9,782 nt of DNA from DAIRFP01 sp036794995 (GTDB taxonomy: Bacteria > Desulfobacterota > Binatia > UBA9968), in assembly GCA_036794995.1 (NCBI GenBank), contig DAIRFP010000186.1, positions 1-9,782 of the forward strand, in the 5' to 3' direction. Both the position numbers and the translations under genes were made by a program. The first letter of the stretch is position 1; each line of letters begins with the position of its first letter. This document shows, one piece after another, positions 7,471-9,782 of the stretch. The notes beneath the pieces were generated by a model that had not been told where the DNA came from, ran no database searches, and saw nothing but the letters and a program-made list of their open reading frames with translations.

Positions 7471-8484
7471 TTAGCGAAGCTTGAATACTTCCTTCCACAC
7501 TTTCTCGTACTTGGTATAATTTTTCAGGTCGTCCACGCCAACCGCGTAAATGACCTTCGGACGAATGGGTTCGGCGGGTTCCACCTTGGGATGAGCTGGA
7601 GTCCGACCGCCCTTCGCGTAGACGGTTTGCCCTTCCTCCGAAGCCGCCCACCGAGTAAACAGCCATGCGGTGTTGGGGTGAGGTGCGTTCTTCATGACGG
7701 CTACTGCAATAATCCCGGCGGCACCTTCAGAGAGCATGTAATCTACCGGCGCGCCTTTTCTCTTGCGCGAAGGGTAATGATGCGAATAACAAGTGAAACA
7801 GGCCGCCGCTTGGCCCGCCACCAATAGCTCAGCGAGCTGGGAATGGCCCTTGTGGAATTCAACGTTATTGGCCGCGATTTTGGCAAGCACACCTCGGGCG
7901 GTCTCCAAGTTCTTATGCTTGTGCGTTAGGCCGATGAGAATCTCATAGTCTCGGGGTTCCGCAATCAAGCGCCCTTTCCAGCGCGGATCGCCGAAATCGT
8001 CCAAAAACTTCGGCGCCTCCTCTTTTTTGACCTTTTCCGTATTCCAGGCACCGACAAAGAAAATAAGGTTGTTGGCCACCCAGTACGGGCCTCTTAAATT
8101 AGCCGGATACTGAGCAGCTTCCGGTGGAGCTTTCTCCAAAATCAGTCCCTGGTCGTGAATCTTATTGATATCTTCCAGGCCGAATTCAACCACGTCCGCG
8201 ATGGTCCTGCCGCCGCGGGCTTCCGTAATCGCTCTTGCCGCGAGCTTATCGGAGGTAGCATCCACATGGTTGATCTTAATGCCCGGAAACCGCTTCTCGA
8301 ACAGCGGGTAGATTATTTCCGCATTAACCTGCGCGAGGGAGCAATAGCAGTTGAGAACCCCCTCTTCTTTGAGGGCCTTCTTATAAAGCTCATCGATGGT
8401 TTCGGTCTGAGCGGCTACAATCGCCGGGAGGGGCAAACCGAACAAGGCGGCCAATAGAGCGAATGTTTTTAATTGAAACCTCAT
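7471..8484 (-). CDS. Extracellular solute-binding protein, family 1 (iron/polyamine type), paralog D
   Basis: Periplasmic binding protein, 337 residues from the ATG at 8484. The frame is open up to 8529, but that start overlaps the end of the TctC gene and puts 15 charged residues before the signal peptide; a perfect AGGAGG 9 bases before 8484 settles it. The signal peptide is about 1-25 (TFALLAALFGLPLPAIV, cut near VAA/QTETIDE). Residues 1-240 align with B without gaps. Shared blocks include FEKRFPGIKINHVDAT, RLIAEPRD, EFHKGHSQLAE, CFTCYSHHYPSR (229-240), APHPNTAWLFTRW and GGRTPAHPKVEPA. Oddity: the segment LNFYGTLAQ of its siblings is LNCYCSLAQ here, adding Cys46 and Cys48 near the expected ligand cleft. 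It shares IHDQG, ATSDKL and HSQLAELL with A. It follows TctC after 31 bases and is the first of the four paralogs transcribed. Confidence 0.92.
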   Translation of the reverse strand: MRFQLKTFALLAALFGLPLPAIVAAQTETIDELYKKALKEEGVLNCYCSLAQVNAEIIYPLFEKRFPGIKINHVDATSDKLAARAITEARGGRTIADVVEFGLEDINKIHDQGLILEKAPPEAAQYPANLRGPYWVANNLIFFVGAWNTEKVKKEEAPKFLDDFGDPRWKGRLIAEPRDYEILIGLTHKHKNLETARGVLAKIAANNVEFHKGHSQLAELLVAGQAAACFTCYSHHYPSRKRKGAPVDYMLSEGAAGIIAVAVMKNAPHPNTAWLFTRWAASEEGQTVYAKGGRTPAHPKVEPAEPIRPKVIYAVGVDDLKNYTKYEKVWKEVFKLR

Positions 8485-8493
8485 ATAGCGTTT

Positions 8494-8499
8494 CCTCCT
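8494..8499 (-). promoter_or_regulatory. Ribosome binding site of paralog D
   Basis: Perfect AGGAGG on the minus strand, 9 bases before the ATG at 8484. It decides that start against the longer open frame beginning at 8529. Confidence 0.8.
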
Positions 8500-8515
8500 G
8501 TGGTTTTTACCCAAA

Positions 8516-9601
8516 CTACTTTTTTCCACCCTTCATCGCGCTTTGGAGTTTTCCTCTGAGGTCCGGGCTCATGGCTAAGAATTCACCAACCAGCTTGTGG
8601 ATCTCTTCACCGATCATGGGATCGATTTCAAGCTTTGCCTTTCCCGCTTCCGCCAGCAATTCCTTATCGGCGAAGGTCTTCGCAAACGCCGTCTCCAGCG
8701 CCAGGGCCCGGTCAGCGGGCGCGCCCGGAGGTAAAACATAGACCTTACCGAAGGCATTTGGCGTACTTGTGCCGTACTTGAGGATCAAACGTTGCTCTTC
8801 GGTTTTGGCGATTAACGGTATGGTGGGCACGTTGGGCACGATCAAATCCTTGATCGGGGTCTCCGACATTTGCGCCAGGACCACCCATTCTCCGTTCTTG
8901 AACTTGTCAAAAGAAGTCACCTTCGATGAAGTCCAGGTGTTGAAAAATCCGTCCACCTCGCCGCTATCGATCGCCAACCGAACGTCCGCCGTTCCCTTGT
9001 AGCCGGTGACTACCTTCAGATTGGCGCCGAGAACATCGCGCACCAATATCGGAGCATGTTCCACCGTCGACCCGGGAATCGCTCCGATGCTTAATTGTTT
9101 TCCCTTGGCACCGATGATTTCATCCAGCTTGCTTACGCCGGGCTTGCGGGTAGTGATCATAAGATAGGTTTCACTCACCGGCACGGCCAGATAACGGAAC
9201 TTGGCCATATCGAACTGCACCGCAGGATTGGCGAAGAGCTGCTCCAGAACAATCGGCCCGGAAATATTGCCGATCAAGGTGGCGTCCTTGGGAGCAGCAT
9301 TGTAGGTATGATTGGCCGCGATGATACTGCCGGCGCCCGGCATATTGTCGACGATAACGGCGGGATTGCCGGGAATGTACTTCGGAAGATGCCGTGCGAG
9401 CACTCGGGAATACTGATCGTAACCCCCGCCCGCTGAAAAACCGACGACTATGCGGACAGTCTTACCGCGGTAAAAGTCAGCCACCGCTTTTTCATCGTAG
9501 CCGGCTTTCCCCGGCGCAGCGGCCTGGGCGGAAAAACCGGCCGTCGAATATCCGAGCAAGGATATCATCATCAGTAAAACCAACCCCTGCTTTGGTCGCA
9601 T
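8516..9601 (-). CDS. TctC/Bug family tripartite tricarboxylate transporter substrate-binding protein
   Basis: Periplasmic receptor of the TctC/Bug family, whose members bind carboxylates and other small organic compounds and normally hand them to the TctA/TctB membrane pair. It has 361 residues from the ATG at 9601, longer than the usual 320 or so. A longer frame to 9667 exists, but a perfect AGGAGG 5 bases before 9601 and a signal peptide starting there (LVLLMMISLLGYSTAGFSA, cut near AQA) favour this start. Family marks: FYRGKTVRIVVGFSAGGGYDQYSR (44-66 or so), where the GGGxD loop contacts the ligand; VIVDNMPGAGSIIAAN (82-97); then GSTVEHAPILV, and VPTIPLIA towards the C-terminal half. It ends KGGKK. 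No TctA or TctB gene is in the window; the next genes belong to an ABC importer. Membership is firm, the ligand unknown. It is the first gene of the cluster in view. Confidence 0.9.
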   Translation of the reverse strand: MRPKQGLVLLMMISLLGYSTAGFSAQAAAPGKAGYDEKAVADFYRGKTVRIVVGFSAGGGYDQYSRVLARHLPKYIPGNPAVIVDNMPGAGSIIAANHTYNAAPKDATLIGNISGPIVLEQLFANPAVQFDMAKFRYLAVPVSETYLMITTRKPGVSKLDEIIGAKGKQLSIGAIPGSTVEHAPILVRDVLGANLKVVTGYKGTADVRLAIDSGEVDGFFNTWTSSKVTSFDKFKNGEWVVLAQMSETPIKDLIVPNVPTIPLIAKTEEQRLILKYGTSTPNAFGKVYVLPPGAPADRALALETAFAKTFADKELLAEAGKAKLEIDPMIGEEIHKLVGEFLAMSPDLRGKLQSAMKGGKK

Positions 9602-9606
9602 TCTTT

Positions 9607-9612
9607 CCTCCT
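9607..9612 (-). promoter_or_regulatory. Ribosome binding site of the TctC-like gene
   Basis: Perfect AGGAGG on the minus strand, 5 bases before the ATG at 9601; it selects this start over the one at 9667. Confidence 0.8.
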
Positions 9613-9693
9613 GCGTAGCCCCTAAGCGTCGAACTTCAAACGGTTTTGCCTCACCGCTCCTATCCATCTATTTAGACGCGGATAACAACACTA

Positions 9694-9720
9694 ACTTCAG
9701 TCTTAGCGCGCTGAAGTATA
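9694..9720 (-). promoter_or_regulatory. Inverted repeat overlapping a possible -10 box upstream of the cluster
   Basis: ACTTCAG (9694-9700) and CTGAAGT (9711-9717) form a perfect 7-base inverted repeat with a 10-base centre. On the minus strand TATACT (9715-9720), a five-of-six match to a -10 box, overlaps its upstream arm. The -35 region is poor and lies in repeat-derived sequence. It could be an operator over a promoter for the whole cluster, or simply a small hairpin. The leader from here to the TctC start is about 110 bases. Confidence 0.3.
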
Positions 9721-9725
9721 TCTAA

Positions 9726-9782
9726 CGGGCTGCTGAAAAACTCTGTTTGCAGGCTGCTCAAAAAGACTCAGAGGCAAGGCGC
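9726..9782. repeat. Start of a second copy of the MITE/REP-like element, cut by the window edge
   Basis: Bases 9749-9782 begin GCAGGCTGCTCAAAAAG and continue CTCAGAGGCAAGGCGC, matching the start of the element at 2308-2342 with a few differences, in the same orientation. Directly before it, 9726-9743 (CGGGCTGCTGAAAAACTC) is another copy of the terminal sequence in direct orientation, closer to the element's other end read on the minus strand. The rest of the copy lies outside the window. Confidence 0.7.

Noticed and set aside
4208..8484. CRISPR-like or other short-spacer repeat array, because of recurrent similar blocks about 1.05 kb apart
   Set aside because: The periodicity is that of whole paralogous genes with conserved protein-coding blocks, not of short repeats with spacers.
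4208..8484. CxxCH haem-binding motif in the binding proteins
   Set aside because: The conserved sequence is Cys-x-Thr-Cys-Tyr-Ser-His-His; the residue after the second Cys is Tyr, not His, so it is not a c-type haem site.
8485..8529. Longer N-terminus for paralog D (start at 8529)
   Set aside because: It overlaps the TctC stop, adds charged residues ahead of the signal peptide, and ignores the AGGAGG placed for the start at 8484.
9602..9667. Longer N-terminus for the TctC-like protein (start at 9667)
   Set aside because: It adds 22 charged residues before a clear signal peptide and would be translated through the AGGAGG that serves the start at 9601.

Overview
The window holds eight genes, all on the minus strand, so it reads from right to left. 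In transcription order they are: a TctC/Bug-type solute-binding protein (8516-9601); four tandem paralogous family-1 solute-binding proteins of the iron/polyamine type, called D, C, B and A here (7471-8484, 6382-7407, 5340-6353, 4208-5230); a fused two-domain ABC permease (2436-4166); its ATPase (1091-2194); and an NMT1/TauA-like solute-binding protein that runs off the left edge (1-935). No stretch of 300 bases lacks a gene; the largest gap is 241 bases.

Permease, ATPase and the four paralogs together look like an FbpABC/AfuABC-type importer in which the binding-protein gene has been multiplied to four copies. They are bracketed by binding proteins from two unrelated uptake families (TctC and NMT1), neither of which has its own membrane subunits in view. 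The small gaps (31, 63, 28, 109 and 41 bases from TctC to the permease) suggest one transcription unit, possibly re-started by a promoter in the 109-base B-A gap. The paralogs share a cysteine/histidine motif, C-x-T-C-Y-S-H-H-[YF]-P, at about the place where classical FbpA carries its iron-binding tyrosine pair. The substrate is therefore uncertain and may not be free ferric iron.

A 129-base element with near-perfect terminal inverted repeats lies between permease and ATPase, abutting the permease stop codon. The start of a second copy, preceded by an extra copy of its end, is cut by the right edge. It looks like a dispersed non-coding MITE/REP-like repeat. A long hairpin sits just before the ribosome binding site of the NMT1-like gene.

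The organism is probably an uncultured Gram-negative bacterium: there are Sec signal peptides on periplasmic binding proteins, moderate GC and strong AGGAGG sites. An abundance of orphan binding proteins and this kind of terminal repeat recall soil or sediment lineages such as Binatota, Rokubacteria or other former Deltaproteobacteria. That placement is from memory and weak. I see no phage, CRISPR, toxin-antitoxin, RNA gene or defence system.
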